A DNA stretch of 50,455 bases from Planctomycetota bacterium. GTDB lineage: Bacteria > Planctomycetota > E44-bin39. The position numbers were made by a program, and so were the translations under genes. The stretch spans positions 1-50,455 of the forward strand of contig SOJX01000002.1 of NCBI GenBank assembly GCA_004376375.1, in the 5' to 3' direction. Under the pieces are notes generated by a model that saw only the letters and a list, made by a program, of their open reading frames with translations, searched no databases and had not been told where the DNA came from. This document shows, piece after piece, positions 13,893-22,454 of the stretch (position 1 is its first letter; every line of letters starts with the position of its first letter).

Positions 13893-14195
13893 TCAAGGCT
13901 TGGTCTGGTGTACCTGAGGGGCGTGATTCATGGTGTTTCGCATATAGACATCGGCGTCGGAGAACTCCTCGACCTCCGTGTAGAAGAGAGCGCCGGCGTC
14001 AATGTTGCGCTCGTCGATGAAGGTGGTGAGCGGTTTCACGAAAGGTGCCTGCGCTATCCATGGGCCGATGAAGAAGATAAAAGCCAGGACGAGCAGGATA
14101 GACAGAAAAAGGCGGATCAGGCGGGTCCCCATCCCGACGGTGGGTGAGGATGGGAATTTTTTCCTGTTTTCTGATTTGCAGACAGTGTTTTCCAT
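13893..14195 (-). CDS. Small single-helix membrane protein downstream of the YeiH gene
   Basis: A 100-residue protein with one strong membrane helix (LIRLFLSILLVLAFIFFIGP, residues about 26-45) and a polar C-terminal domain containing FIDERNIDAGALFYTEVEEF. Its ATG at 14195 overlaps the region of the transporter stop (14198-14200) by near contact, so the two are translationally linked. The longer frame from 14288 would run far into the transporter and is not needed. It is probably an accessory or partner of the transporter. I know of no function. Confidence 0.6.
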   Translation of the reverse strand: MENTVCKSENRKKFPSSPTVGMGTRLIRLFLSILLVLAFIFFIGPWIAQAPFVKPLTTFIDERNIDAGALFYTEVEEFSDADVYMRNTMNHAPQVHQTKP

Positions 14196-14197
14196 TA

Positions 14198-15970
14198 CTA
14201 GATGTTTTCCGTGATGTGAGGGAATATCAGGTAGAACATTATATATGCCATTGTCAGTGTCAGGATCAGGTTGAACGACTGGCCGCACACGTAAAGTATG
14301 AGCGGTTTACCGCCCTTGAAATGTTCTTTCAGTTCCCTGAAGTTGGTCGCAAGGCCGATACTCACGAACGCCAGGCAGAAAAACCAGCCCCTGAAAATCT
14401 TCGACATGCCTCTAATTACGCCGTGGTCGATAAGGCAGTAGCTTTCGCCATAGCTCATACATGCCGCCAGGAGAGAAAATACTATCGATGCAAGAATGAA
14501 CCCAATGACAAATTTGGGGAAGCGATACCAGATTTCCATTGCGGTAACCCGCTGTCCTTCGACACAATCGACTTTGGCGCACCAGTAAAGCGCTACGCAG
14601 AATGCGATGACGCCTATGAGGACGTTCTGGATCATTTTGATTGTAGCTGCAACGTTCAAGGCTTTGTCACCCAGGAACGCGCCTGCTGCGGCTACGGCGC
14701 CGGTGGCGTCGATTGTGCCGCCCATTCAGGCTCCGCCCAGAACCTCGGTCATTCCCACGGCTTTAATAATCGCCGGCATGGCAATCATCATGACAGATGT
14801 GAAAACGAGTGAAAGCCCTACGGCCAGCGTCAGTTCCTCCTTTTTTGCGCGGCAGGCGGCTGCGGTTGCGATTGCCGCAGATACGCCGCAGACCGACATG
14901 TCGGCGGAAATGGTGATATTAAGCGTTTTGGAACCTATTTTGAGGACTTTCTGGCCGAATATGTATGTAGTGACTAGAACGATTGGAGTCACTACCCAGG
15001 CCACGAAGATGCCCGGTATGCCGATCTCGAGGATCTTGCCGAAAAGTATCTCCGCGCCCAGCAGCACCAGACCGGTCTTGATGAAATACTCGGTCTGGAC
15101 GGCAGCCTTCACCCATTTGGGTGTTCCGATTGTATTGGAGATTATGAGTCCGAAAAGAATGGCCCATGCCGCGTAGCCGATGCCGAGATTTTGCATGGTC
15201 GTCTGGCTTGCAGCCGTGCAGGCAAGGACGGCCAGCATGAACACGAAAACAAAACCGAGCATGAATTTCAGAATTGAACGGCCCATTACCCACGTTCCGA
15301 TACCGAAGAAGGCGGCCATCGCGGCCATCAGGCCGATAAGATACGGCAGTTGCAGGAATGGTTTATATTTGGCTTTCTTTTTTGCAGTTGAAGCTTTGAC
15401 CTTTGCGTCACGCCATGCTGCAATGGCTGTGCTTGCTTCTTTGTTGAGCTTTTCGTCTTTGAAACCCGCCGCTTCTGCAGCCGCTTCCGCTGCCTCGGCT
15501 TTCGCCAGGGCCACAGGCACGGCTTTGTTCTTCTTGTCCAGCTCGTATTTGGCTGTCGCCCACTTCTTCTCAGCTGTGGCCATCTCCTCGTTCATGTAGA
15601 AGGCATGCAGCGGGTTTTTTCGCCACGAGTGCGGCTTTCCGGTGAATTTCTTGATCCGCTTTCCCGCGTCCGAGCCCGTTGCCTTCAGTTTCCCGATAGA
15701 GTCGTTGGCTTCGAGTCACGCAATAGTTTTGAAGGGCGCTCTTTCCTTTTCTTTTGCCAGTACAGCTTCGGCCTTTTCCGACTTTTCCTTCAGGTTTTCC
15801 GGACCACGTGGGAGATAGATGATAACGCCTGCGATTAAAAGCAGAAAGCCGAGCCAGATTGCCCAGTAGTCTTCGGTCTTCCACAGGTCGGAAAGGCGGC
15901 TTTTGCCCGCGTCTGTAATAACTTCTTCAGACTTCCCTTTCGGCGTCTGTCCGGGTCGGGTCTGGTCCAT
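14198..15970 (-). pseudogene. YeiH-family (UPF0324) putative sulfate/sulfonate transporter, interrupted by two in-frame TGA codons
   Basis: One frame is open for 590 codons from the ATG at 15970 to the TAG at 14198 except for TGA at codon 85 (15716-15718) and codon 415 (14726-14728); there is no frameshift. The N-terminal part has one membrane helix (EDYWAIWLGFLLLIAGVIIY), a long Ala/Lys/Glu-rich cytoplasmic linker, then about ten helices typical of the family, with MSVCGVSAAIATAAA and [20 protein letters not shown]. Homologues that I recall carry Trp at the first TGA (FKTIAW) and an aromatic, often Trp, at the second (GAWIGGTID), so both look like TGG to TGA changes. The gene could be dead, a consensus artefact, or read through. 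Elsewhere in the window TGA is a genuine stop. Confidence 0.7.
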
Positions 15971-16029
15971 ATGGCTTCCCCTCAGACCTTCCGTCTTCTG
16001 ATGTTGTCAGGTTTAACAGGCTGATTCTT

Positions 16030-16057
16030 ATGATAGAAATTGCGTTCTTTATTGCAA
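16030..16057 (-). promoter_or_regulatory. Possible promoter of the YeiH-family gene
   Basis: On the minus strand TTGCAA (16057-16052), a 16-base spacer and TATCAT (16035-16030), about 60 bases upstream of the ATG at 15970. It fits the TTGCAN-type promoters seen elsewhere in this window. Confidence 0.4.
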
Positions 16058-16103
16058 CAAGAATTTTGGGGTCTCTTATACATCCGCAGCCAGGCAGGTT
16101 CTA

Positions 16104-17222
16104 TTACACGGGTTCGGGCAGCTCCTCGATAAGGCGGTCGATTTCCTCCGGGATGATGAAAAAGTGCGGAGAGACCCGGATATAACCCAGCCTCGCGGCA
16201 ACTGAGATTTTTTTACTCAGAAGCTCTTCGACGAGTTTGACCGCATCGTGGCCGCCCGGCTCGAAAGTTACGATTGCAGACCACTCGCCCGGGCCGCGCG
16301 GGCTGATAATTCGATAGCCTTTCCGCTCGAGTCCTTCAGCGAGGCGGTCGGTAAGGTTTTTAATATGTCTTCCTATCTTCTCTATACCGATTTCCTGCAT
16401 CAGCCTTATGGACGTGAGCAGGCAATGCAATATCATGAACGGCAGCCCGCCGGAAAGAAACCTGTCGGCGTTGTCGAGGTAGTCCAGCCTGTAGTCGGTG
16501 AAGTTCCAAGGGTCTTTTACGCTGAATGCGCCGGGGATTGCAACGTCCACTTCTTCAAACAGTTTTCTTGAGAATCCCAGCACGCCGCACCCGCATGTGG
16601 AGAGTAGCCACTTCACCGTGCCGAATGCCACGGCGTCAACGCCCAGCTCCTCCATGTTAAACGGCATGGTGCCCATGCCCTGCATGGCGTCGACGACGAG
16701 ATATGCGCCGTGGTCATGGGCCAGGTCGGCGAGCGCTTTAAGGTCATGGCGAAAACCCGTGAAGAACTCGACCCACGAAACTGAAATCACGCGCGTGTTA
16801 TCGTCAACGGCCTCGGCCATTTTCTCGACCGGGACACGGAATCCTTCGCTCTTCACGATGCGTACTTCGACGCCTTCCTGTTCCAGCCTGAGCCACGGGT
16901 AGATATTCGCGGGATATTCCTGGTCGCAGGTGACGACGTTATCTCCCTTTTCCCAGCGAAGCCCGAGCGCAATCTGGCCGATTCCGAAGGTTGTGTTAAA
17001 AGTAAACGTGACCAGGTCCGGATCGCAGCCGATGAATGGACCGATTACCGGGGCAAGTTCCCGGGCGATCGGGTCCGAGCGGCTGCAGCCGTCTTTCAGA
17101 ACGTTGTCCAGGTAGGTCTTTGCCGTCTCCAGGACCGGCGAGGGGAGCGGTCCTTCGGCCGCGCAGTTCAGGTATATCCGGTCCCTGGTTATTGGAAAGA
17201 GGCTGCGTATCTCGTCGTTCAT
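16104..17222 (-). CDS. Class V aminotransferase (cysteine desulfurase-like fold)
   Basis: A 372-residue PLP enzyme of fold type I, class V. Visible features: IYLNCAAEGPLPSPVLETA at the N-terminus, the cofactor-binding Asp in AYLVVDAMQGMGTMPF, and the Schiff-base Lys in FGTVKWLLSTCGCGVLGF. It ends with the small domain containing GYIRVSPHFFI. Members include cysteine desulfurases, selenocysteine lyases, isopenicillin epimerase-like and kynureninase-like enzymes. The usual SufS/IscS Cys loop is not evident, so a desulfurase role is not supported. It stands alone with no Fe-S assembly genes near it. The substrate is unknown. Confidence 0.8.
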   Translation of the reverse strand: MNDEIRSLFPITRDRIYLNCAAEGPLPSPVLETAKTYLDNVLKDGCSRSDPIARELAPVIGPFIGCDPDLVTFTFNTTFGIGQIALGLRWEKGDNVVTCDQEYPANIYPWLRLEQEGVEVRIVKSEGFRVPVEKMAEAVDDNTRVISVSWVEFFTGFRHDLKALADLAHDHGAYLVVDAMQGMGTMPFNMEELGVDAVAFGTVKWLLSTCGCGVLGFSRKLFEEVDVAIPGAFSVKDPWNFTDYRLDYLDNADRFLSGGLPFMILHCLLTSIRLMQEIGIEKIGRHIKNLTDRLAEGLERKGYRIISPRGPGEWSAIVTFEPGGHDAVKLVEELLSKKISVAARLGYIRVSPHFFIIPEEIDRLIEELPEPV

Positions 17223-17340
17223 GGCATTATCCTGATGGAAATGATTTTGAAATATAAATAATACGCGTGGAATGCATCGATGTCTACGGAGAAATGAAAT
17301 GAATCGGGATTAAATACCGTTATAATGAATTCGGGAGCGA

Positions 17341-17883
17341 CTACGCCATATCCGCCGGCCGGCAGATCGGGCAGGGCGTCTTGTCCAGGCCGAATACTTC
17401 AATGCGCGACTTGAATTCCACGATATCGTCTTTGTCGATCTTCTTTGCTTCCGGGCACCAGGAATAGTGATAGTATTTCTCATCCTTGGCAGTTATATAG
17501 GAGAACGATTCGGCGCCTTCCGGTTTGACGCTCGGGTCCGCAAATGCTTCGACGGCTTCGTCGACCGTCTTGTATATCTGAATGAACTCGCTGATGCCGA
17601 GCATGTCGAAGACATTCCTGGCCTTGCCCTTGACCCGGCTGAACTTGATGTCGCCGTCATGTTTGCGGATGCCGCCGATGGCCCAGTTGAATGCTCCGAC
17701 GCCTTTGGAATTCAGGTAGGTGAGCTCCTCGCAGTCGATTACAAACTTCAACTCGTTCGCACTGAGGTGCTTGTGGATTGCTTTTTCGAGGATGTCAATG
17801 GTATTTTCGTTAAGCGACCCTATAAGGGAGATGACGATAACTCCCGGGTCGACCTTGCTGTCAGTTATTTCCAGTTCCGACAT
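17341..17883 (-). CDS. STAS domain protein with C-terminal Cys/His metal-binding-like domain
   Basis: A 180-residue protein. Residues 1-110 are a STAS (anti-sigma factor antagonist) domain: VIVISLIGSLNENTIDILEK, LKFVIDCEELTYLNSKGVGA, and FDMLGISEFIQIYKTVDEA. The Ser in LNSKG corresponds to the phosphorylatable position of SpoIIAA-like proteins. Residues about 125-180 form a second small domain, YITAKDEKYYHYSWCP then KTPCPICRP, resembling the Ada-type metal-binding module (H, WCP, CPIC). This suggests a partner-switch protein with a structural or sensory metal site. No anti-sigma kinase or phosphatase is nearby. Confidence 0.75.
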   Translation of the reverse strand: MSELEITDSKVDPGVIVISLIGSLNENTIDILEKAIHKHLSANELKFVIDCEELTYLNSKGVGAFNWAIGGIRKHDGDIKFSRVKGKARNVFDMLGISEFIQIYKTVDEAVEAFADPSVKPEGAESFSYITAKDEKYYHYSWCPEAKKIDKDDIVEFKSRIEVFGLDKTPCPICRPADMA

Positions 17884-17913
17884 CAGTAAAACCTTTCAAA
17901 AATGTTATTCCCC

Positions 17914-17941
17914 ATTTTAACCGCGGCGGCGCAAGATGCAA
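17914..17941 (-). promoter_or_regulatory. Possible promoter of the STAS gene
   Basis: Minus strand TTGCAT (17941-17936), 16 bases, TAAAAT (17919-17914). It lies about 30 bases upstream of the ATG at 17883. Confidence 0.45.
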
Positions 17942-17965
17942 GATTAAACCGCTGGTCGGTATCCT

Positions 17966-17993
17966 TTGCAAGATTATTCTCGAAAAATAAATC
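17966..17993 (+). promoter_or_regulatory. Possible promoter of the HI0933-like flavoprotein gene
   Basis: TTGCAA (17966-17971), 16 bases, TAAATC (17988-17993). It is divergent from the STAS promoter, which shares the intergenic region. Confidence 0.35.
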
Positions 17994-18066
17994 GACTGTC
18001 TGCGGCTGCCTTGCCCTTGTGTATTTTTTCTCTTGAATGTCTGGAGTAAGCGGATATAAAGCGTGC

Positions 18067-19302
18067 ATGGGTTCATTCGACGGTGTAGCAATAATCGGAG
18101 CGGGCGCGGCAGGTCTTATGGCCGCGGCGACGGCGGCGGAGCGCGGCCGGGAAGTAACTGTTTTTGAGAAGATGAGCAAACCCGGCCGGAAGATCCTTGC
18201 AACCGGCGGCGGGCGGTGCAACTTCACAACCGCATGCACCCGCAGGGAAATCGAGCAGGCGTTCGGCCGCACGGGCGGGAGATTCCTCAGGCATGCGCTT
18301 GCCGTTTTCGGACCGGAAAAGATTGTAAGCTTTTTCGAAGAATGCGGCGTCCCAGTCAAGCTGGAGCAGGGGAAACGCTATTTCCCCGAGTCGGGCCGGG
18401 CAAAAGATATTCTTGATGCGCTGCTCAGGCGTGCCGGGAACTCAGGTTCCGTCATCCGAACCAGCCGGTCGATAAAAAAAATCGAGCGCGACCGTAAAGG
18501 GTTCCTGCTTACAACCGAACATGAAGTCAAAAACACTGACCGTTTACTGATAACCACGGGCGGTATGTCGATGTCTCGCACGGGCTCGACCGGCGACGGC
18601 TATCGTTTTGCAGAATCGCTTGGACACACAATTGTAAAGCTTCATGCGGCACTCGTGCCGGTTGAGACCGAGGAAGACTGGGTGGCCGAACTTGCGGGCC
18701 TGAATCTGGTTAATGTCCGTCTGACCTGTCGGATGGCTGGAAAAAAGAAAAGCGCGCCCCGTTTCGGCGAGATGATTTTCACACATTACGGGATTTCCGG
18801 GCCGATTGTGATGGATGCGTCTAAGGAGATCGGAGAAGCCCTTGTCGATGGTCCGGTGGCAGTCGAGATCGACCTTAAGCCCGCGCTCGACCACGGCAAG
18901 CTCGATGCCCGAATCCTGCGCGATTTCTCGAAAACACCGCGCAGACAGTTCAGGAACTCACTTGACCGTCTGCTGCCAAAGTCGCTTATTCCGGTGATTG
19001 TCAGGCTTTCCGAAATATCTCCTGAAAAACGGGTGGCCGAGATATCGAAAGAAGAGCGCGCGCGATTGCGGATTCTGCTGAAAGGACTGCCGCTTACCGT
19101 AACGAAACTGCGGCCCATAGAGGAGGCGATTATTACTGCCGGTGGCGTGGCGCTGAAGGAAATAGACCCGGGTACGATGGAATCCCGTCTTGTTCCGGGA
19201 CTCTTTTTTGCCGGCGAAGTGCTTGACCTCGACGGCCCTACCGGCGGTTTCAACCTCACCGCGGCATGGAGTACGGCTTACCTGGCGGGATTGAATCTGT
19301 AA
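18067..19302 (+). CDS. HI0933/YhiN-family flavoprotein
   Basis: A 411-residue NAD(P)/FAD-dependent oxidoreductase-like protein. The N-terminus has the dinucleotide-binding motif VAIIGAGAAGLMAAATAAERG, followed by the family hallmark GRKILATGGGRCNFT, and the C-terminus has TAGGVALKEIDPGTMES and GPTGGFNLTAAWSTAYLAG. The biochemical role of most of the family is uncertain; some act in bile-acid reduction (BaiN). Two starts are possible, 18037 and 18067; neither has a strong ribosome binding site, and I chose the one nearest the FAD motif. It is a single gene between the divergent STAS gene and mscS. Confidence 0.85.
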   Translation: MGSFDGVAIIGAGAAGLMAAATAAERGREVTVFEKMSKPGRKILATGGGRCNFTTACTRREIEQAFGRTGGRFLRHALAVFGPEKIVSFFEECGVPVKLEQGKRYFPESGRAKDILDALLRRAGNSGSVIRTSRSIKKIERDRKGFLLTTEHEVKNTDRLLITTGGMSMSRTGSTGDGYRFAESLGHTIVKLHAALVPVETEEDWVAELAGLNLVNVRLTCRMAGKKKSAPRFGEMIFTHYGISGPIVMDASKEIGEALVDGPVAVEIDLKPALDHGKLDARILRDFSKTPRRQFRNSLDRLLPKSLIPVIVRLSEISPEKRVAEISKEERARLRILLKGLPLTVTKLRPIEEAIITAGGVALKEIDPGTMESRLVPGLFFAGEVLDLDGPTGGFNLTAAWSTAYLAGLNL

Positions 19303-19325
19303 GCGAAATGACCCGGGACTTTTCG

Positions 19326-19354
19326 TTGACGGCCTTGTGCCGAACTGTTATATT
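19326..19354 (+). promoter_or_regulatory. Sigma70-like promoter of the mscS-like gene
   Basis: TTGACG (19326-19331), 17 bases, TATATT (19349-19354), about 40 bases before the start codon. The same pair of hexamers and spacing precedes the korA-like gene at 20423. Confidence 0.6.
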
Positions 19355-19392
19355 CATCGCTGTCCTGTCAAGCGTATGAGGAATGAAGAATT

Positions 19393-20352
19393 ATGAATTA
19401 CGTGTCCGAGTGGCTGCAGAAAACTCTGGGTATGAGCCCCACCATCCAGCTCAAGCTCCTTATCTCGGTGTTTGTGGTTCTCGGCCTCTGGATTATCCCA
19501 AGGCTGATTCTTCGGATAGTGCTATGGCGAGTCGAAGATACCCGCATCCGTTACAGGTGGAACAAGGCCTTCGGACTTATTTCCCTGCTTCTGGGATGTA
19601 TAGTCGTCGCGTTCATATGGCTTGAGGAATTCCAGTCCATAATGACGTTCCTGGGTCTTGTGGCGGCCGGTGTCACCATCGCGCTCAAGGACCCGATAGT
19701 AGACGTTGCCGGCTGGATTTACATTCTGCTGCGCAGGCCGATTGAGGTGGGAGACCGGGTGCAGATCGGCGAGCACGCAGGCGACGTTATCGACATGCGG
19801 ATATTACGGTTCACCCTGATGGAGATCGGAAACTGGGTCGACGCGGACCAGAGCACGGGCCGGATCATTCACATTCCTAACGGCAAGGTGTTTGTCGACC
19901 CGCTGGCGAATTACAGCAAGGGGTTTCAGTATATCTGGAACGAGATACCGGTTCTCATAACTTTTGAGAGCAACTGGGAAAAGGCGAAGGAAATACTGCA
20001 TAATATCGCAAACAAGCACGCCGAGCATCTGAGTGAGCCCGCGAGAGAAAAGGTAAAAGAGGCTGCGCAGAAATTCATGATATTCTACTCCAAGCTCACG
20101 CCGATTATCTATACCAGCGTTAAAGACAGCGGCGTCCTCCTGACGACGCGTTATCTGTGTGAGCCCCGCCGCCGACGCGGAAGCGCCGAAGCAATCTGGG
20201 AAGATATCCTGCGGGAATTCGCCAAGTGCGACGACATAGATTTCGCCTATCCGACGCAGCGGTTTTATAATAATCTTATAGAGAGCAAGAAATCGGTCAA
20301 ATCGACGTCTGTGGACATTGAAATAAGAAAAACAGAAAACGAATCCGAGTAA
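19393..20352 (+). CDS. Small-conductance mechanosensitive channel (MscS family)
   Basis: A 319-residue membrane protein. There are three N-terminal helices (about residues 16-45, 58-76 and 80-100), the last glycine/alanine-rich (FLGLVAAGVTIALKDPIVDV) as in the MscS pore helix TM3. Then follows the beta domain with RPIEVGDRVQIGEHAGDVID and HIPNGKVFVDPLANYSKGF. It opens on membrane tension to release solutes during osmotic downshock. The C-terminal 100 residues are charged and cytoplasmic. The length is a little greater than E. coli MscS. It is a single gene with its own promoter. Confidence 0.85.
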   Translation: MNYVSEWLQKTLGMSPTIQLKLLISVFVVLGLWIIPRLILRIVLWRVEDTRIRYRWNKAFGLISLLLGCIVVAFIWLEEFQSIMTFLGLVAAGVTIALKDPIVDVAGWIYILLRRPIEVGDRVQIGEHAGDVIDMRILRFTLMEIGNWVDADQSTGRIIHIPNGKVFVDPLANYSKGFQYIWNEIPVLITFESNWEKAKEILHNIANKHAEHLSEPAREKVKEAAQKFMIFYSKLTPIIYTSVKDSGVLLTTRYLCEPRRRRGSAEAIWEDILREFAKCDDIDFAYPTQRFYNNLIESKKSVKSTSVDIEIRKTENESE

Positions 20353-20422
20353 AGTATGCTGGCAGTTGAAAATATCACATAAGAATTTTACCGTTTTCAA
20401 CCCTTTCGTTCCCTGCTTTTGC

Positions 20423-20451
20423 TTGACGATTTACAGGCGAATTGTTATATT
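20423..20451 (+). promoter_or_regulatory. Sigma70-like promoter of the 2-oxoacid oxidoreductase operon
   Basis: TTGACG (20423-20428), 17 bases, TATATT (20446-20451), followed by a leader of about 60 bases to the GTG start at 20517. Confidence 0.6.
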
Positions 20452-20516
20452 CGCATCGGCACGCTTTCCACTTTCCATCTGAAATTATCTCACAGACACA
20501 GTTGAAAGGAACGGGC

Positions 20517-21578
20517 GTGGGAGAAAAGCAACTTCTGGCGGGAAACGAAGCGCTCGGTGAGGCCGCGATTATCGCTGGCTGCCGGCATTATTTCGGCTAT
20601 CCCATCACACCGCAGAACGAAATCACGGCCTATATGGCCAGGCGCCTGCCGGAGGTCGACGGCGTCTTTATCCAGTCGGAGTCCGAGATCGCGGCCATCA
20701 ACATGGTCCTCGGCGCGGGTGCGACCGGCCACACGGCGATGACGAGCTCGTCGTCGCCGGGTATCTCCCTCAAACAGGAAGGGATATCCTACATCACCGG
20801 AGACGAGGTGCCGGCAGTCGTCGTCAACGTTTCGCGTGGAGGGCCCGGCCTCGGCAACATCGCCCCCTCGCAGTCCGACTATTTCCAGGCCACGAAAGGC
20901 GGCGGGCACGGCGACTACAACATCTTCGTCCTTGCACCTCACACCGTGCAGGAAATGGCAGACCTCACCATCACCGCATTCGACCTCGCGGAGAAGTGGC
21001 GCATGGTCTCGATGATTCTCGCCGACGGCGTGCTCGGCCAGATGATGGAGCCCTGCACCTTTCCCGATTCTGTTCCCGAGCGGAATTACCCGAAAGACTG
21101 GATTCTCGACGGTAAAAAGGGCCGCGAGAAACGGCTGATATGCTCGCTGTACCTGGTCGAAGGCGTCCTCGAAAAACACAACGAGAAACTCCAGAAAAAA
21201 TTCAAGAAGGCGGAGAAGGAAGAGATCCGCTTCGAGGAAAAGGACGTCGAAGGCTCGGACATCCTTCTTGTCGGTTACGGCACAAGCTTTCGCGGCCAGA
21301 TCGAGGCGAAGCGTCAGCTCGGCGAATTCGGCGTAAAGGCGGGCCTGTTCCGTCCGATTACTCTCTGGCCGTTTCCGTATGACAGGCTTTCTGAGATTGC
21401 AGAGAAAACGAAAATGCCCGCGCTCGTCGTCGAGATGAACGCGGGCCAGATGCTCGAGGACGTGAGGATGGCATACGAGCGCTTCGCGCCTGTGCATTTC
21501 TACGGCCGGCTGGGCGGAGGCATCCCGACGCCGGAAGCCGTTACCGCGGAAGTGAAGAAAATACTCGGAAAGGGCTAA
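20517..21578 (+). CDS. 2-oxoacid:ferredoxin oxidoreductase, alpha subunit (KorA/VorB-like)
   Basis: About 353 residues. The start is GTG at 20517, preceded by GAAAGGA; the frame is open further upstream but there it overlaps the promoter. Key stretches: AGNEALGEAAIIAGCRHYFG, YPITPQNEITAYMARRLPEV, and TSSSSPGISLKQEGISYITG, as in KorA-type alpha subunits. With the beta and gamma genes it oxidises a 2-oxoacid (2-oxoglutarate or branched-chain keto acid) with CoA, reducing ferredoxin. The substrate cannot be told from sequence by eye. No delta ferredoxin subunit gene lies in the cluster. Confidence 0.85.
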   Translation: MGEKQLLAGNEALGEAAIIAGCRHYFGYPITPQNEITAYMARRLPEVDGVFIQSESEIAAINMVLGAGATGHTAMTSSSSPGISLKQEGISYITGDEVPAVVVNVSRGGPGLGNIAPSQSDYFQATKGGGHGDYNIFVLAPHTVQEMADLTITAFDLAEKWRMVSMILADGVLGQMMEPCTFPDSVPERNYPKDWILDGKKGREKRLICSLYLVEGVLEKHNEKLQKKFKKAEKEEIRFEEKDVEGSDILLVGYGTSFRGQIEAKRQLGEFGVKAGLFRPITLWPFPYDRLSEIAEKTKMPALVVEMNAGQMLEDVRMAYERFAPVHFYGRLGGGIPTPEAVTAEVKKILGKG

Positions 21579-21580
21579 CA

Positions 21581-22363
21581 ATGGCGAAGATGAAGACCGT
21601 TCAGACGAGGCCCGAAGCACTTATTGACGTCACTACCCATTATTGCCCCGGCTGCGGGCACGGAATCATACACAGGCTTATCGCCGAGGTGATTGACGAG
21701 TTTGAAATCCAGGACCGCACCGTGCTCGTGGCCCCGGTCGGGTGCTCGGTGCTTGCGTACAACTATCTTGACGTGGACGCGATCGAGGCCGCGCACGGCC
21801 GTGCGCCCGCGGTCGCGACCGGCATCAAGCGCGCGAACCCCAACCTTATCGTTTTCACTTACCAGGGCGACGGCGACCTCGCCGCCATCGGCACGAACGA
21901 AATTATCCACGCCGCCAACCGCGGCGAGAACTTTACGACGATATTTGTAAACAACGCCATATACGGCATGACCGGCGGGCAGCTTGCGCCGACGACGCTT
22001 ATTGACCAGATTACGACGACGACGCCGCGCGGACGCAGCGTCGGAAACGAAGGCTACCCGATCCGCGTCTGCGAGCTCGTTTCGTCCCTGATCACGCCTT
22101 ATTACGTTGAACGGGTTTCAGTATCCAATGCGAAGAACGTCCGCAAGGCGAAACGTGCTATCAAAAAGGCGTTCCAGTTTCAGATTGAAGGTCGCGGTTT
22201 CACGCTTGTCGAGTTGCTTTCTTCGTGCCCGACGAACTGGAGCATCGAGCCAGTCGCTTCGATGAAGTGGGTCGACGAGAAAATGGAGCCCTTTTTCCCG
22301 CTCGGCGTCTACCGCGATCGTTCGAAGGAAGAAGTCGACGTCTCTGCTGCATCCTGCAAATAG
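21581..22363 (+). CDS. 2-oxoacid:ferredoxin oxidoreductase, beta subunit (KorB/VorA-like)
   Basis: A 260-residue thiamine-diphosphate-binding subunit. HYCPGCGHGIIHRLIAE is the conserved N-terminal motif with Cys ligands for a [4Fe-4S] cluster, and FTYQGDGDLAAIGTNEIIHA contains the GDGD motif that binds TPP and Mg2+. Next follows the family segment NNAIYGMTGGQLAPTT. The start lies 2 bases after the alpha stop, so the two are translated together. Its 3' end runs directly into a repeat hairpin at 22363. Confidence 0.9.
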   Translation: MAKMKTVQTRPEALIDVTTHYCPGCGHGIIHRLIAEVIDEFEIQDRTVLVAPVGCSVLAYNYLDVDAIEAAHGRAPAVATGIKRANPNLIVFTYQGDGDLAAIGTNEIIHAANRGENFTTIFVNNAIYGMTGGQLAPTTLIDQITTTTPRGRSVGNEGYPIRVCELVSSLITPYYVERVSVSNAKNVRKAKRAIKKAFQFQIEGRGFTLVELLSSCPTNWSIEPVASMKWVDEKMEPFFPLGVYRDRSKEEVDVSAASCK

Positions 22364-22437
22364 GTTTGTAGGTTTGCAGGCGGGTAGGTCCGTAGGTAAG
22401 AAACTACAGACCTACAGACCTACGAACCTACGAACCT
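22363..22437. repeat. Long imperfect hairpin built of GTAGGT-type repeats
   Basis: The left arm (22363-22397) is GGTTTGTAGGTTTGCAGG followed by GGGTAGGTCCGTAGGT. The right arm (about 22405-22437) is made of ACCTAC units that pair with it over most of its length, with a few mismatches. The loop is short and A-rich. The unit is close to 8 bp. It lies between the beta and gamma genes of the oxidoreductase, beginning at the stop codon of the former. It may attenuate transcription or stabilise the mRNA end. It has no T-tract. Confidence 0.65.
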
Positions 22438-22454
22438 TCCTCACGGAGGCCTAA

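Noticed and set aside
14726..15718. Selenocysteine at the TGA codons of the YeiH gene
   Set aside because: The positions correspond to Trp or other aromatics, not Cys, and I see no convincing SECIS-like hairpin just downstream.
20490..21620. Minus-strand frame of 376 codons opposite the alpha subunit gene
   Set aside because: Shadow of a well-defined gene; the product is Arg/His-rich with no motif.
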